A stretch of 58,040 nt of DNA, from positions 1-58,040 of the forward strand of contig JAIRYW010000036.1 in assembly GCA_031267645.1 (NCBI GenBank), written 5' to 3'. This DNA comes from Propionibacteriaceae bacterium. Its GTDB lineage: Bacteria; Actinomycetota; Actinomycetes; Propionibacteriales; Propionibacteriaceae. The translations under genes were made by a program, and so were the position numbers. This document shows positions 43,826 through 51,307 of this stretch, piece after piece. Below the pieces are notes generated by a model. The model made no database searches. It saw only the letters and a program-made list of their open reading frames with translations, and was not told the origin of the DNA. Within the stretch, counting starts at the first letter, position 1; each line of letters starts with the position of its first letter.

Positions 43826-44749
43826 ATGCCCACACCACGGTCGGCCCGGGCGGTCGCGACCGGCCTGGCGGCGGCTGGCTTGGCCGGTCTGACCTGGGGG
43901 GTGGCGGTGGAGCGGCACTGGTTCGCCTTGCGTCGTCTCGTCTTGCCGCTGCTGCCGGCCGGGGCCGAGCCTGTCACCGTTCTGCATCTGTCCGATCTGC
44001 ACCTGACGCCGGGCCAGGACCGTAAGGTGGCCTGGCTGCGGCGCCTGGGCGATCTGCGGCCGGATCTGGTGGTCAGCACTGGCGACAACGTGGCCCAGGC
44101 CGAGGCTCTGCCCGCCCTGGCCCACGCTTTGGAGCCGTTGTTGGATCGTCCGGGGGGCTTCGTCTTCGGTTCGAACGACCTTTATTCCGCCCGCTGGACC
44201 TCGCCCCATCGTTATCTGGGCGGCACCACCAGCGGTTCCCGGCGTCAGCACCAGCGGCTGCCCACCACCGCGCTCAGGGCTTTGCTGTCCGGCGGCGGCT
44301 GGTCCTTTTTAGAGGGCCGGCGGGTGGTCGTGGAGTTGAACGGTTCGCGGATCGAATTACGCGGCTGCGGTGACGCCCACCTCGGTTTGGACACCAATTA
44401 CGCCGCGGTGGCCGGTCCGCCGGACCCGACCGTCGACCTGGCCCTGGGCGTGGCCCACGCGCCTTACCGAAGGGTGTTGGACGCCATGACGGCCGACGGG
44501 GTGGGCCTGATCTTGGCCGGCCACACTCACGGCGGCCAGGTCTGTCTGCCCGGTTACGGAGCCCTGACCACCAACTCCGACCTCGACCGTCGTCAAGCCA
44601 AGGGCCTGTCCAGCCACCGTTGGGCCGGCCGTCAGTCCCAGCTCCACGTCTCGGCCGGCCTAGGCACCTCCCCCTTCGCCCCCTACCGTTTCGCCTGCCG
44701 TCCCGAGGCCAGCCTGTTGGCGTTGGTGCCCAGCGACGCCCTGGGTTAG
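43826..44749 (+). CDS. Metallophosphoesterase
   Basis: A 307-aa calcineurin-like phosphoesterase with a hydrophobic N-terminal segment that may anchor it in the membrane. Metal motifs: HLSDLHLTPG (D-x-H), VVSTGDNV (GD), FGSNDLYS (GN-like, here SND), and LGVAHAPY with GHTHGGQV. It directly follows ponA2 (42-nt gap), the arrangement conserved in mycobacteria, and is assumed to share its promoter. Substrates of the family range from nucleotides to lipid pyrophosphates; none is established for this branch. Confidence 0.9.
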   Translation: MPTPRSARAVATGLAAAGLAGLTWGVAVERHWFALRRLVLPLLPAGAEPVTVLHLSDLHLTPGQDRKVAWLRRLGDLRPDLVVSTGDNVAQAEALPALAHALEPLLDRPGGFVFGSNDLYSARWTSPHRYLGGTTSGSRRQHQRLPTTALRALLSGGGWSFLEGRRVVVELNGSRIELRGCGDAHLGLDTNYAAVAGPPDPTVDLALGVAHAPYRRVLDAMTADGVGLILAGHTHGGQVCLPGYGALTTNSDLDRRQAKGLSSHRWAGRQSQLHVSAGLGTSPFAPYRFACRPEASLLALVPSDALG

Positions 44750-44759
44750 ATCGGCCGTT

Positions 44760-44784
44760 CCTTGTAGACAAGGCCCAGGTGGGC
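44760..44784. terminator. Two small hairpins between convergent genes
   Basis: CCTTG/CAAGG with loop TAGA (44760-44773) and GCCCA/TGGGC (44773-44784). They sit between the metallophosphoesterase stop and the AbiEii stop. No U-run, so a weak bidirectional terminator at best. Confidence 0.3.
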
Positions 44785-44793
44785 TTGTGATGA

Positions 44794-45731
44794 TCAGGCC
44801 AAGTCGATGCCGTCGAGCCAGGCGTTCACCTGGCTGATTGCTTCTTCCATGGTCAAGCGCAGGCCGGCCTGTCCCGCGCTTTTGGTGAATCCGACTTCCC
44901 AGTGTGGGTAGGCGGTCAATCGGGCAGGCCAAGGCATGCCTGGCCGCCCGAGGGCCTCCGCCTCGGCTGCTCGTGCGGCGAAGATGTCGGTGATTGCCTC
45001 TCGGATGGACGCCAGGCTGGGCTCGCGGGTCCGGGTTATCAGATCGCGCATCAGCAGAAGGTCGACCACATCCCTGGGACGGTCATTGCGGAACTCCGGC
45101 GGGTCGTGCGGGTCGGTCGCCGCGTGGACTTTCTGCGCCACCTGGTAGCGCATCGTCAGGCTGACAAGCCGGTCGGGAGTCGGTAGGCCGAAACCAGCCA
45201 GGGATGGCGGAGGCAATTCCTCGGCCACTGCTCCGGCAAGGCCCTCGTCGGGCGAGATTTCCACCTGGATTCGCCGCCATGTGACACCGTTGAGAGTGGC
45301 CACGACGTCAAACCGCCGAGGCTTGGCCACCTTGTAGGGGACGTTGATTGTCTCCACATGTCCACGATTCAAGGCGAGTGGACCCCACGGCTCTTCGAGC
45401 GCGTCGTCCACCTGCTGGATGAAACTGTCCAGATCGCCTGTGACTAGTCCATCCAAGTCTTGTGTGGTGCGGCTCATACCCGGAAGCCGGTATTGCAGCA
45501 TGGTGCCGCCCTTGAGCAGGAACCTAGTCCGGCCCGCGTCGTCAACGGCCCGCTGCAAGGCGGCCGTGACGACGGTGGAAGCCACCAACCAGCCCGTGAC
45601 CCTCCCGAATCGAGGCGTTCTTGGGCCTGCGCGATCCACACGCCCAAGACGCGAGCCGAGTTGGGTGTCTTGTCCTTCGGTTTAAGTAGGCTCAGGGCGT
45701 CGGCCAGGTTAATGGGATCAGTGTTTGCCAT
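44794..45731 (-). pseudogene. abiEii: AbiEii/AbiGii nucleotidyltransferase toxin, frameshifted
   Basis: The toxin of the AbiE (type IV) toxin-antitoxin system, a DNA polymerase beta-like nucleotidyltransferase. The N-terminal part starts at ATG 45729-45731 (MANTDPINLADALSLLKP) and runs to about 45605. The rest continues in another frame from WLVASTVVTAALQ through the catalytic region FLLKGGTMLQYRLPG and TTQDLDG to the stop at 44794. Reading is restored if one base is added at the GGGAGGG run (minus strand; 45600-45607). Everything else, including the catalytic motif and C-terminus, is intact. Either the gene is inactivated or a sequencing error or programmed slip explains it. It overlaps the antitoxin gene by 14 nt. 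Confidence 0.82.
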
Positions 45732-46290
45732 CGCGGGCCTCCAGTTGAAAAGTCAGTTGTCGCTGGTCGGCCTCTCGGAGCAGAGTCGTGCGTGAGGCGC
45801 GTTCGAGGGCTTGACGGATCAGATAGGTGGGCACGTCGGCGTCGATGCACTGGCGGATCGTCGTCGGCACGTTGGTGACTCGGATGCCCTGCCACCACGC
45901 CAAGTCTGAGTTCACCAGGTTCTCATGATGGATCACGTACAGGCCGCCGCCGGCACGGCGCAAGCGTCGTGTCTTCGACACTGTGAGGTGCGTCCTGTCG
46001 GGGTTGATATCTGTGACGTCCCACGCCATCAGGGCCGTGTCATGGCTGAGACACGCTTCAGGCGCTCCGGTCCATAGCACGGCTAGCGTGTACTGGTCGT
46101 ATTCGGTTTCGGGAACTTGGGGCACTCGGTAGACGCCGTGGGCGACCCGGTCCAGACGGTCACGGGCAACCAGCTTAGACAGCTCTGTGTGCATGACGCC
46201 CTCCTCCAACGCCTGCGCCGTGGTGACAAAGCCGTGTTGGTCCATGGCGATCTCGCGCAGGCGTTCGAGCTGGGTCCGGATCATAGCCAT
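45718..46290 (-). CDS. abiEi: AbiEi antitoxin / transcriptional repressor
   Basis: A 190-aa AbiEi-family protein: an N-terminal winged helix (LREIAMDQHGFVTTAQALEE) and a C-terminal antitoxin domain with VPTTIRQCIDADVPTYLIRQ. AbiEi represses its own operon and neutralises AbiEii without a stable complex. The start is MAMIRTQ at 46290, and TAAGGT lies 6 nt upstream, hinting at a leaderless mRNA. The upstream A/T-rich stretch contains TTGACAT twice, a plausible binding site. Base composition is less GC-rich than its neighbours, suggesting acquisition. Confidence 0.88.
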   Translation of the reverse strand: MAMIRTQLERLREIAMDQHGFVTTAQALEEGVMHTELSKLVARDRLDRVAHGVYRVPQVPETEYDQYTLAVLWTGAPEACLSHDTALMAWDVTDINPDRTHLTVSKTRRLRRAGGGLYVIHHENLVNSDLAWWQGIRVTNVPTTIRQCIDADVPTYLIRQALERASRTTLLREADQRQLTFQLEARDGKH

Positions 46291-46482
46291 GTCAATACCT
46301 TACTAAAATGTCAAGGTTTTGACTCCCGTTCTGAGAGCTAGGATCCATGCCACTACGAGGTGGCCTTGACGGCGGCCCGGGCCATCACGGGATCCGTCGG
46401 ATCGCTCGCCCGTCCAGGTCGGTGTCCCATTGGTGCCCGGCGGTGCCCTGGGTTAGACTGTCCGTCGGCTCACAACCAGCCA

Positions 46483-46559
<77 letters not shown>

Positions 46560-46567
46560 AGTGAGCC

Positions 46568-46597
46568 GAAAGCCGCCGAAAGGCGGCTTTCGCTTTT
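46568..46597 (+). terminator. Rho-independent terminator of tRNA-Pro
   Basis: A perfect 10-bp stem GAAAGCCGCC / GGCGGCTTTC closed by a GAAA tetraloop, then GCTTTT. It begins 9 nt after the tRNA. Confidence 0.92.
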
Positions 46598-46654
46598 GGG
46601 GCTCGGGCGGTCGCCGCGAGCTGGCTCGCGGAGCCCGACCGAGAACCAAAAGTA

Positions 46655-46679
46655 GAGAGCCGGTCGCAGACCGGCTCTC
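46655..46679. repeat. Perfect 11-bp hairpin with GCA loop
   Basis: GAGAGCCGGTC and GACCGGCTCTC flank the loop GCA. It is the first of several hairpins in a gene-free stretch from 46598 to 46981. The phrase CGAACGCGCAG follows it and recurs before the last repeat at 46875. Confidence 0.85.
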
Positions 46680-46693
46680 GTAGCGAACGCGCA

Positions 46694-46741
46694 GGGGTTG
46701 CCCGAGGTTGGCCCGCAGGGCCGGCCGAGTAACACCCCGAC
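46694..46741. repeat. Structured intergenic repeat, copy 1
   Basis: 48 nt with the layout GGGGT - CCCGA - GGTTGGCCC GCA GGGCCGGCC - GAGTAAC - ACCCC. It matches copy 2 at 46 of 48 positions; the two differences turn Watson-Crick pairs into G-U pairs and keep the stem. Confidence 0.85.
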
Positions 46742-46755
46742 ATTGTGCTAGGTCT

Positions 46756-46821
46756 GGTGTTGGGTGGGGGTTGCCCGAGGTTGGCCCGCAGGGCCAACCG
46801 AGTAACACCCCGACCAACACC
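46756..46821. repeat. Structured intergenic repeat, copy 2, nested hairpin
   Basis: Three nested stems: GGTGTTGG (46756-46763) with CCAACACC (46814-46821); GGGGT (46767-46771) with ACCCC (46807-46811); and GGTTGGCCC (46779-46787) with GGGCCAACC (46791-46799) around a GCA loop. The 48-nt core is 46767-46814. Confidence 0.85.
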
Positions 46822-46883
46822 CTCGACGTGGTGTTTCTCGGTTGTTTTCTTGGTCGTGGACCGGTTCTCGTGGCGAACGCGCA

Positions 46884-46917
46884 GTGTGTCGCCCGAGCCC
46901 GGCCGAGTGACACCTCG
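46884..46917. repeat. Structured intergenic repeat, diverged copy 3
   Basis: A shorter relative: GTGTC and GACAC close a segment with GCCCGAG and GGCCGAGTGAC in the order seen in copies 1 and 2. The closing stem differs in sequence but still pairs. Apart from these elements I see no gene in 46598-46981. Confidence 0.6.
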
Positions 46918-46981
46918 GCTCGGTGGTCGGTCCAGCTATTGATGGCTTCTGGTGCTGGGACATCGTCCAAGGCATCGGTTT

Positions 46982-47869
46982 TCAGTCGCGGGGAGGATAC
47001 GCGCCGGTCGCCAGGTCATCCAGCAGGCTGGGATGTTCCGGCTGCCAATCGAAGCGCCGTCTGGTCGACGCGCTGGAGGAGGGCTGGTCGGCGGCGAACA
47101 CGCTGCCCAGGAACCCGAAGCTCTGGGCCGGGACGGACTGGGCGGGCAGGTCGAGCCGTCGGCCGATCACTTCAGCCAGGGAGAGCATCGAGTCGCCCTC
47201 GTCGGCGACGGCGTGGGCGACCGTCCCGGGCGCGGCACGCTCCAAGACCAGCCGGAAGAGCCGGGCGGCGTCGAGCCGGTGCACGGCCGGCCAGCGTTGG
47301 CTGCCGTCGCCCACATAACCGGAAACTCCGGTCCGCCTCGCCGTCTCGATCAGCATGGACGCGAAGCCGTACCTTCCGTCGGCGGCGTGGACCGACCGGG
47401 GCAGACGGACGACGGCGGAGCGGACGTTCTGGCCCGCCAAAGCGAGCACCGTCTGGGCGTTGAGGGCTCGGCCGCCCAGCGGGCCGGCGGTGTCCAACGG
47501 ATCGTCCTCGGTGGACGGGCGTCCCGGCACAGCGGGAGTGCCGGACGCTAAGACGAAAGCTTTGCCGCTGCCTTCGAGAACCTTGGCCAGGGTCCGCACG
47601 GCCAGGCTCTCCTCGTCGACGCCCTGCTGGAGGTTGGAGAAGTCGTTGGAGAAGGCCAGGTGGACTACGCCGTCCGCTGGCTCGGCTCCCGCCCTCAGCG
47701 ATTCCGGTTGGCGCAGATCGCCGCGCAGGGGCGCCGCTCCGAGGGCGGCCACGGCCCGCGCCGATGATTCGGAGCGGGCCAGGCCCAGAACGCTGTGGCC
47801 GGCGGCGATCAACTCGGACACCACCGCCGATCCGATCCAGCCGCTGGCGCCGGTGACGAAGACGAGCAC
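46982..47869 (-). CDS. Extended SDR / NAD-dependent epimerase-like oxidoreductase
   Basis: A 295-aa NAD(P)-binding protein with VTGASGWIGSAVVSELI at the N-terminus, an extended-SDR Rossmann start. The usual YxxxK is not clear (the region reads GGRALNAQTVLALAGQ), so it may be an atypical member acting in NAD(P)H sensing or a divergent reductase. It is divergent from a TetR gene with an operator between them, the common pattern of a repressor controlling its neighbour. Its C-terminal stretch RRRFDWQPEHPSLLDDLATG is echoed by a fragment at 51.2 kb. Confidence 0.85.
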   Translation of the reverse strand: MLVFVTGASGWIGSAVVSELIAAGHSVLGLARSESSARAVAALGAAPLRGDLRQPESLRAGAEPADGVVHLAFSNDFSNLQQGVDEESLAVRTLAKVLEGSGKAFVLASGTPAVPGRPSTEDDPLDTAGPLGGRALNAQTVLALAGQNVRSAVVRLPRSVHAADGRYGFASMLIETARRTGVSGYVGDGSQRWPAVHRLDAARLFRLVLERAAPGTVAHAVADEGDSMLSLAEVIGRRLDLPAQSVPAQSFGFLGSVFAADQPSSSASTRRRFDWQPEHPSLLDDLATGAYPPRD

Positions 47870-47918
47870 GGTTCCCCTCCAGTCGATGAGACCTTTATCG
47901 CATCACCATAGCAGAATG

Positions 47919-47936
47919 ATGAGATAAGAGTCTCAT
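47919..47936. promoter_or_regulatory. TetR-type operator between SDR and tetR
   Basis: ATGAGATAAGAGTCTCAT: 6-bp arms around a 6-nt spacer. A wider inverted repeat joins 47884-47899 with 47923-47938 (14 of 16 matching). It overlaps the region just upstream of the tetR -10 box. Confidence 0.65.
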
Positions 47937-47941
47937 CGTTA

Positions 47942-47947
47942 TATATT
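47942..47947 (+). promoter_or_regulatory. -10 box of tetR, probable leaderless start
   Basis: TATATT ends 6 nt before ATG 47954; there is no Shine-Dalgarno sequence. It lies right beside the palindromic operator. Confidence 0.55.
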
Positions 47948-47953
47948 GGCCGC

Positions 47954-48526
47954 ATGCCACGTTGGAGCCCCGACGCCCGCGAACGCCTGCTCGCCGCCGC
48001 GCTGCAGCTATTCGCCGAGAGGGGCTACGACGCCACCACGGTGGCGGAGATCGCCGAACGCGCCGGTCTGACCAAGGCCACCTTCTTCCGCCACTTCCCG
48101 GACAAGCGGGAGGTGCTCGCGGCTGGCCAAGAGACTCTCTCCCGCCTCCTGTCGGAGGGGATCGCCTCCGCGCCGGCCGGGGCCACGCCGTTGGCCGCGG
48201 TCGGGGCCGGCCTGGAACGGGCCGCGACCGCCATGACGCCGTTCAACCGCGAACTCGGCCCCCTGCTGCGAGACGCGATCGCCGCCAGCGCCGAGCTTCA
48301 GGAGCGCGACGCCCTCAAACGGGTCGGCTTGGCGGCCGCCATGGCTCACGCCCTGCGCCGAAGGGGCGTGGCCGAGACGACCGCCATCCTCGCCGCCGAA
48401 CTCGGCGGTCTGGCCTTCAAAGAGGCGTACGCCACCTGGATCGCGGAGGGCGATGATCAGGATCTGGGGGCCTTGGCCGGCACGGCCCTGGACCGCCTCC
48501 GGGTGGCCGCCGGAGAACTTAGCTGA
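47954..48526 (+). CDS. TetR-family regulator
   Basis: A 190-aa TetR/AcrR repressor. The N-terminal helix-turn-helix reads YDATTVAEIAERAGLTKATF followed by FRHFPDKREVL. The helical C-terminal domain binds an unknown ligand. It is transcribed away from the SDR gene at 46982-47869 and probably controls both genes through the operator at 47919-47936. Confidence 0.92.
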   Translation: MPRWSPDARERLLAAALQLFAERGYDATTVAEIAERAGLTKATFFRHFPDKREVLAAGQETLSRLLSEGIASAPAGATPLAAVGAGLERAATAMTPFNRELGPLLRDAIAASAELQERDALKRVGLAAAMAHALRRRGVAETTAILAAELGGLAFKEAYATWIAEGDDQDLGALAGTALDRLRVAAGELS

Positions 48527-48552
48527 TCCAACTGTCTCGGGTCCCAGAGAAA

Positions 48553-48565
48553 ACAATATTATTGT
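48553..48565. promoter_or_regulatory. Palindrome upstream of the zeta toxin-antitoxin operon
   Basis: ACAATA-T-TATTGT, a perfect A/T-rich palindrome about 90 nt before the antitoxin start and upstream of a consensus-like TACAAT -10 box at 48620-48625. It is a plausible autoregulatory site for the ribbon-helix-helix antitoxin. Confidence 0.5.
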
Positions 48566-48656
48566 CGAACGATTCTGACGCCACTGGGGAAGGGTGGGTC
48601 AGAAGTGTGACAAGGTGCGTACAATGGGGATACCAGTCCAGCGTCAGGAGGACACC

Positions 48657-48983
48657 GTGTCGGAATCGCGCCTGAGCGTCCGCGTGGACGTCGAAGTCAA
48701 AAAGGAAGCGGAGGCCGTCTTCAAAAGAGCTGGCCTCAGCTTGTCCAGCGGGATCAACACGTACCTCCGCCGGGTGGTTCAGGACCAGCGCGTTCCGTTC
48801 GCGCTCGCCGACGCCGCGCCCAGGCCAGCGCCAGTCGCGCGGTTGGAGGATGACGCCCGCCGGGCGGTCCTCGACGCCCGCGCCGAGAATTGGGCGGTGG
48901 GAGCCCCAGTGGCGTTGTACGACAGCGAACTTGGCCGGCCGTACCTGCGCTATCCGGACGGGCACACGGATTACGACCTGTGA
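48657..48983 (+). CDS. RelB/DinJ-like antitoxin
   Basis: A 108-aa protein with GTG start 48657 and AGGAGG 5 nt upstream. The N-terminal ~45 residues SRLSVRVDVEVKKEAEAVF and GLSLSSGINTYLRRVV form a ribbon-helix-helix of the RelB/DinJ type, used for DNA binding and dimerisation. The C-terminal half is acidic and probably wraps the toxin. Its TGA overlaps the GTG of the zeta toxin gene, so translation is coupled. RelB/DinJ proteins usually pair with RelE-type RNases, so the partner here is unusual. Confidence 0.85.
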   Translation: MSESRLSVRVDVEVKKEAEAVFKRAGLSLSSGINTYLRRVVQDQRVPFALADAAPRPAPVARLEDDARRAVLDARAENWAVGAPVALYDSELGRPYLRYPDGHTDYDL

Positions 48984-49534
48984 CCCGGCCGCCGCAGGTG
49001 TTGGTCTTCGCCGGCCCCAACGGCTCCGGCAAGACGACCATCACCCGGGCGTGGGCGCCAGTCGGCACATACGTCAACGCCGACGACATAAGATCGGCGA
49101 CCGGCTGTTCGGACTTGGAAGCCGCGCAAGCAGCCGAGCAGATCCGCGAATTTTGTCTGGCTGACCGGCTGGATTTCACTTTCGAGACAGTCTTGTCGAC
49201 CGACCGCAACCTACGGCTGCTGCGCGCTGCCCAAGGCGCCGGATACAAGATCACTGGCGTATTCGTGATGACGGTCTCCGCCGAGTTGAACGTGGCGCGC
49301 GTCATGAGCCGGGCCTTGGCGGGCGGGCACGATGTCCCGCCAGACAAGACCAGGACGCGCTACGCCCGGTCTTTGGCGAACCTTCCCGAGTTCGTCCGGC
49401 TGTGCGACGAGGCTAACGTCTTCGACAATACGGATCGACCTACTATCGTGTTCGCTAAGACAGCCGAGGGCGGAGTGTTCTTCCCAACCGAGTGGTGGCC
49501 CGCTCCGGCGCTGCACGAGTTGATAGGCCGCTGA
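48980..49534 (+). CDS. Short zeta-toxin-family kinase
   Basis: A 184-aa P-loop protein starting at GTG 48980 inside the antitoxin stop (GTGA overlap). Walker A is GPNGSGKTT at residues 12-20 (K18), followed by YVNADDIRSATG, and FTFETVLSTDRNLRLLR, the zeta/PezT signature with the substrate-contacting Glu and Thr. Zeta toxins phosphorylate UDP-GlcNAc and block cell-wall synthesis. This is the short stand-alone type. It is smaller than PezT and lacks the epsilon antitoxin; the RelB-like protein is the likely neutraliser. Confidence 0.88.
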   Translation: MTRPPQVLVFAGPNGSGKTTITRAWAPVGTYVNADDIRSATGCSDLEAAQAAEQIREFCLADRLDFTFETVLSTDRNLRLLRAAQGAGYKITGVFVMTVSAELNVARVMSRALAGGHDVPPDKTRTRYARSLANLPEFVRLCDEANVFDNTDRPTIVFAKTAEGGVFFPTEWWPAPALHELIGR

Positions 49535-49730
49535 CCGACCCGATGTCGTGACGAGCGTCAACTTGTCGTCGTTGTCTCGCTGCTGGTCGATACGGGAGAC
49601 TGTCTTGACCCCACGGATTAAGTCCACAGAGGAGTGGGAATCGCCCAGATCCGGTGGAACCATCAGCGGCTAACCGGATCGTCATCGGGACCCGACGATC
49701 CTAGACCGCCTGGCCGGGGCAGGCGGCGGG

Positions 49731-49907
49731 TCAGACTGGCGCGGCGGGCAAACGTACGGTGACGCGGAGTCCGCCGGGGGCGAGGGAGCCGTCGTGGGCT
49801 TGGACGATGCTTTTATGGCCGAGGTCGGCAGCACCCTTCGCCTCAAGGGCCTTGAGCACGAGCACGTCATCCTGGCCGCCCCACGGGGCGCCAAACTGGT
49901 CAGCCAT
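49731..49907 (-). pseudogene. Small ORF resembling the C-terminus of a sensor histidine kinase
   Basis: A 58-codon frame from ATG 49905-49907 that overlaps the VOC gene stop by 8 nt. The last ~27 residues, HKSIVQAHDGSLAPGGLRVT and then VRLPA, look like the final strand of a HATPase domain. The first part (MADQFGAPWGGQDDVLVLKA) does not. It could be a remnant of a two-component sensor joined to other DNA, or a genuine small gene. Otherwise 49535-49730 shows nothing. Confidence 0.35.
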
Positions 49908-50277
49908 TCCAGTCGACCAGTTGGACGATGACGCCGTTCGGGTCGCGGACTTGGAAGGCTCGTTCGCCCCATTCTTCGACCCTGAGCGGCATGGTGATGG
50001 CGACCCCTGCTGCTTCGAGGCGGGCTAGTTCGCCTTCCAGGTCTTCCACGACGAATGCGAGGATCACCCCTTGGGCGCGCTCGTGGCGCTGGTCGGCGGG
50101 CAGCGTCGCGATGCCCGCGGTCAGGAAGATGACGTTGGCGCCGACGTCCGGTCTTGTGAGGGAGGCGAACCCGGGTGCCGCCTGGGCTGTCTCGAAGCCG
50201 AAGTGGGTGGCCAGGAAGGCCGCTGACGCCTCGGCGTCCTGGACCGTCAGGCTGACTGCGGTGCCGGTGATGATCAT
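49900..50277 (-). CDS. VOC/glyoxalase-superfamily protein
   Basis: A 125-aa vicinal-oxygen-chelate protein. ATG 50275-50277 follows AAGGGAG. It has the paired beta-alpha-beta-beta-beta layout with AVSLTVQDAEASAAFLATHF at the start and FQVRDPNGVIVQLVDW at the end. Metal-ligand residues are not all obvious, so it could be an enzyme or a binding/resistance protein (bleomycin type). It is divergent from a TetR gene with two palindromes in the gap. Confidence 0.88.
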   Translation of the reverse strand: MIITGTAVSLTVQDAEASAAFLATHFGFETAQAAPGFASLTRPDVGANVIFLTAGIATLPADQRHERAQGVILAFVVEDLEGELARLEAAGVAITMPLRVEEWGERAFQVRDPNGVIVQLVDWNG

Positions 50278-50351
50278 GGTTTCTCCCTTCAGTTGGTGGC
50301 GGACACCGAGCCCCGCCGGGTAGTGGCGAGCAGCGAGCGGCCGTCGGCGAC

Positions 50352-50380
50352 AGCGTACTATGTACGCTGTACGTTGTACA
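50352..50380. promoter_or_regulatory. Double palindrome, TetR operator between VOC gene and tetR
   Basis: AGCGTACTATGTACGCT (50352-50368; 7-bp arms) and TGTACGTTGTACA (50368-50380; 5-bp arms) share one base and both carry GTAC. They lie in the divergent promoter region, as expected for the regulator at 50409. Confidence 0.7.
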
Positions 50381-50408
50381 ACCTGCCTCGCTGTGGGAAC
50401 ATGGCCCG

Positions 50409-51182
50409 GTGCCCACAAACCCGTCCGGCGGCCCGACCGCCCGCACCAACGCCGCCGATCCGGCGCGGCTGCTCCTGTTGCTGTGGGGTGACGGCCGTTC
50501 GACGCGCCGCGGACCCGCCAGGTCCTTGGACGTCGAATCGGTGGTGAGTGCCGGAATCGCGCTGGCGGACGGCACCGGCCTGACGAGCTTGACCATACGG
50601 GGCCTGGCGGCACATCTCGGGATCGGCGCGATGAGCCTCTACACCTACGTGCCGGGGAAAGCCGAGCTGGTCGACCTCATGGTGGACCGGCTCTACCTGG
50701 ACATGGACAGACCGGCGATGCCGTCGCTCAGGCCGGCCGCGCGGATACGGGCGGTCGCGGAGGCGAATTGGCATCTCTGCCGCGCCCATCCGTGGATTGT
50801 CCGGGTCGCTACCACCCGACCCGGGTTGGGGCCGGGAGCGACTGCGAAATACGAGTACGAGCTCGGCGCGTTCCAAGACCTCGGTTTGACCGACGTCGAG
50901 ACCGATTCCTGGTTGACGTTGCTGCTCACAGTGGTGCGCGGCGCAGCCAGCCTGGCGCTGGAAGTCGACCAGGCGCGGGCGGAATCTGGGGAATCGGACC
51001 AGGAGTGGTGGGACCGGGCCGGTCCGGTGCTGGCGGCTCACGTCACCCCGGAGGAATATCCCTTGGCCACAAGGATCGGCGCGGCCGCTGGGGCTGCCCA
51101 CGGCGGAGCGGTCGACGGCGAGCACGTGTTTCGGTTTGGCGTGGCCAAGCTGCTCGACGCGCTCGGCTGCTCCGCTACCTGA
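50409..51182 (+). CDS. TetR-family regulator (TetR_C-type, 257 aa)
   Basis: A TetR regulator starting at GTG 50409. An N-terminal extension of ~40 residues precedes the helix-turn-helix LTIRGLAAHLGIGAMSLYTY. The rest is all helical and includes DEWWxR-like and GAAAGAAHGG stretches typical of TetR proteins with a tetracycline-repressor C-domain. It is divergent from the VOC gene, which it probably controls. The ribosome-binding site is weak, and a leaderless or near-leaderless mRNA is possible. Confidence 0.9.
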   Translation: MPTNPSGGPTARTNAADPARLLLLLWGDGRSTRRGPARSLDVESVVSAGIALADGTGLTSLTIRGLAAHLGIGAMSLYTYVPGKAELVDLMVDRLYLDMDRPAMPSLRPAARIRAVAEANWHLCRAHPWIVRVATTRPGLGPGATAKYEYELGAFQDLGLTDVETDSWLTLLLTVVRGAASLALEVDQARAESGESDQEWWDRAGPVLAAHVTPEEYPLATRIGAAAGAAHGGAVDGEHVFRFGVAKLLDALGCSAT

Positions 51183-51223
51183 ACCGACCGCGGGCCCGAG
51201 GCTCCGCGGGCTGGATCACTTTG

Positions 51224-51307
51224 ACCCAGCGGCGCTTCGACTGGCGGCCCGAGCGCCCCAGTCGGCTGGAGGACTTGGCCACCGGGGCCTATCCGTCTCG
51301 TTTCTGA
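51224..51307 (+). pseudogene. C-terminal fragment of an SDR, paralogue of the 46982 gene
   Basis: The frame reads TQRRFDWRPERPSRLEDLAT then GAYPSRF and stop. It matches the end of the SDR at 46982-47869 (RRRFDWQPEHPSLLDDLATG, AYPPRD) but on the other strand. Nothing similar to the rest of the SDR precedes it, so it is a remnant of a second copy or of a rearrangement. 51308-51509 shows no gene. Confidence 0.75.

Noticed and set aside
46568-46597. Part of the hairpin repeat family after tRNA-Pro
   Set aside because: Its GAAA tetraloop, T-run and different sequence mark it as the tRNA terminator rather than another copy.
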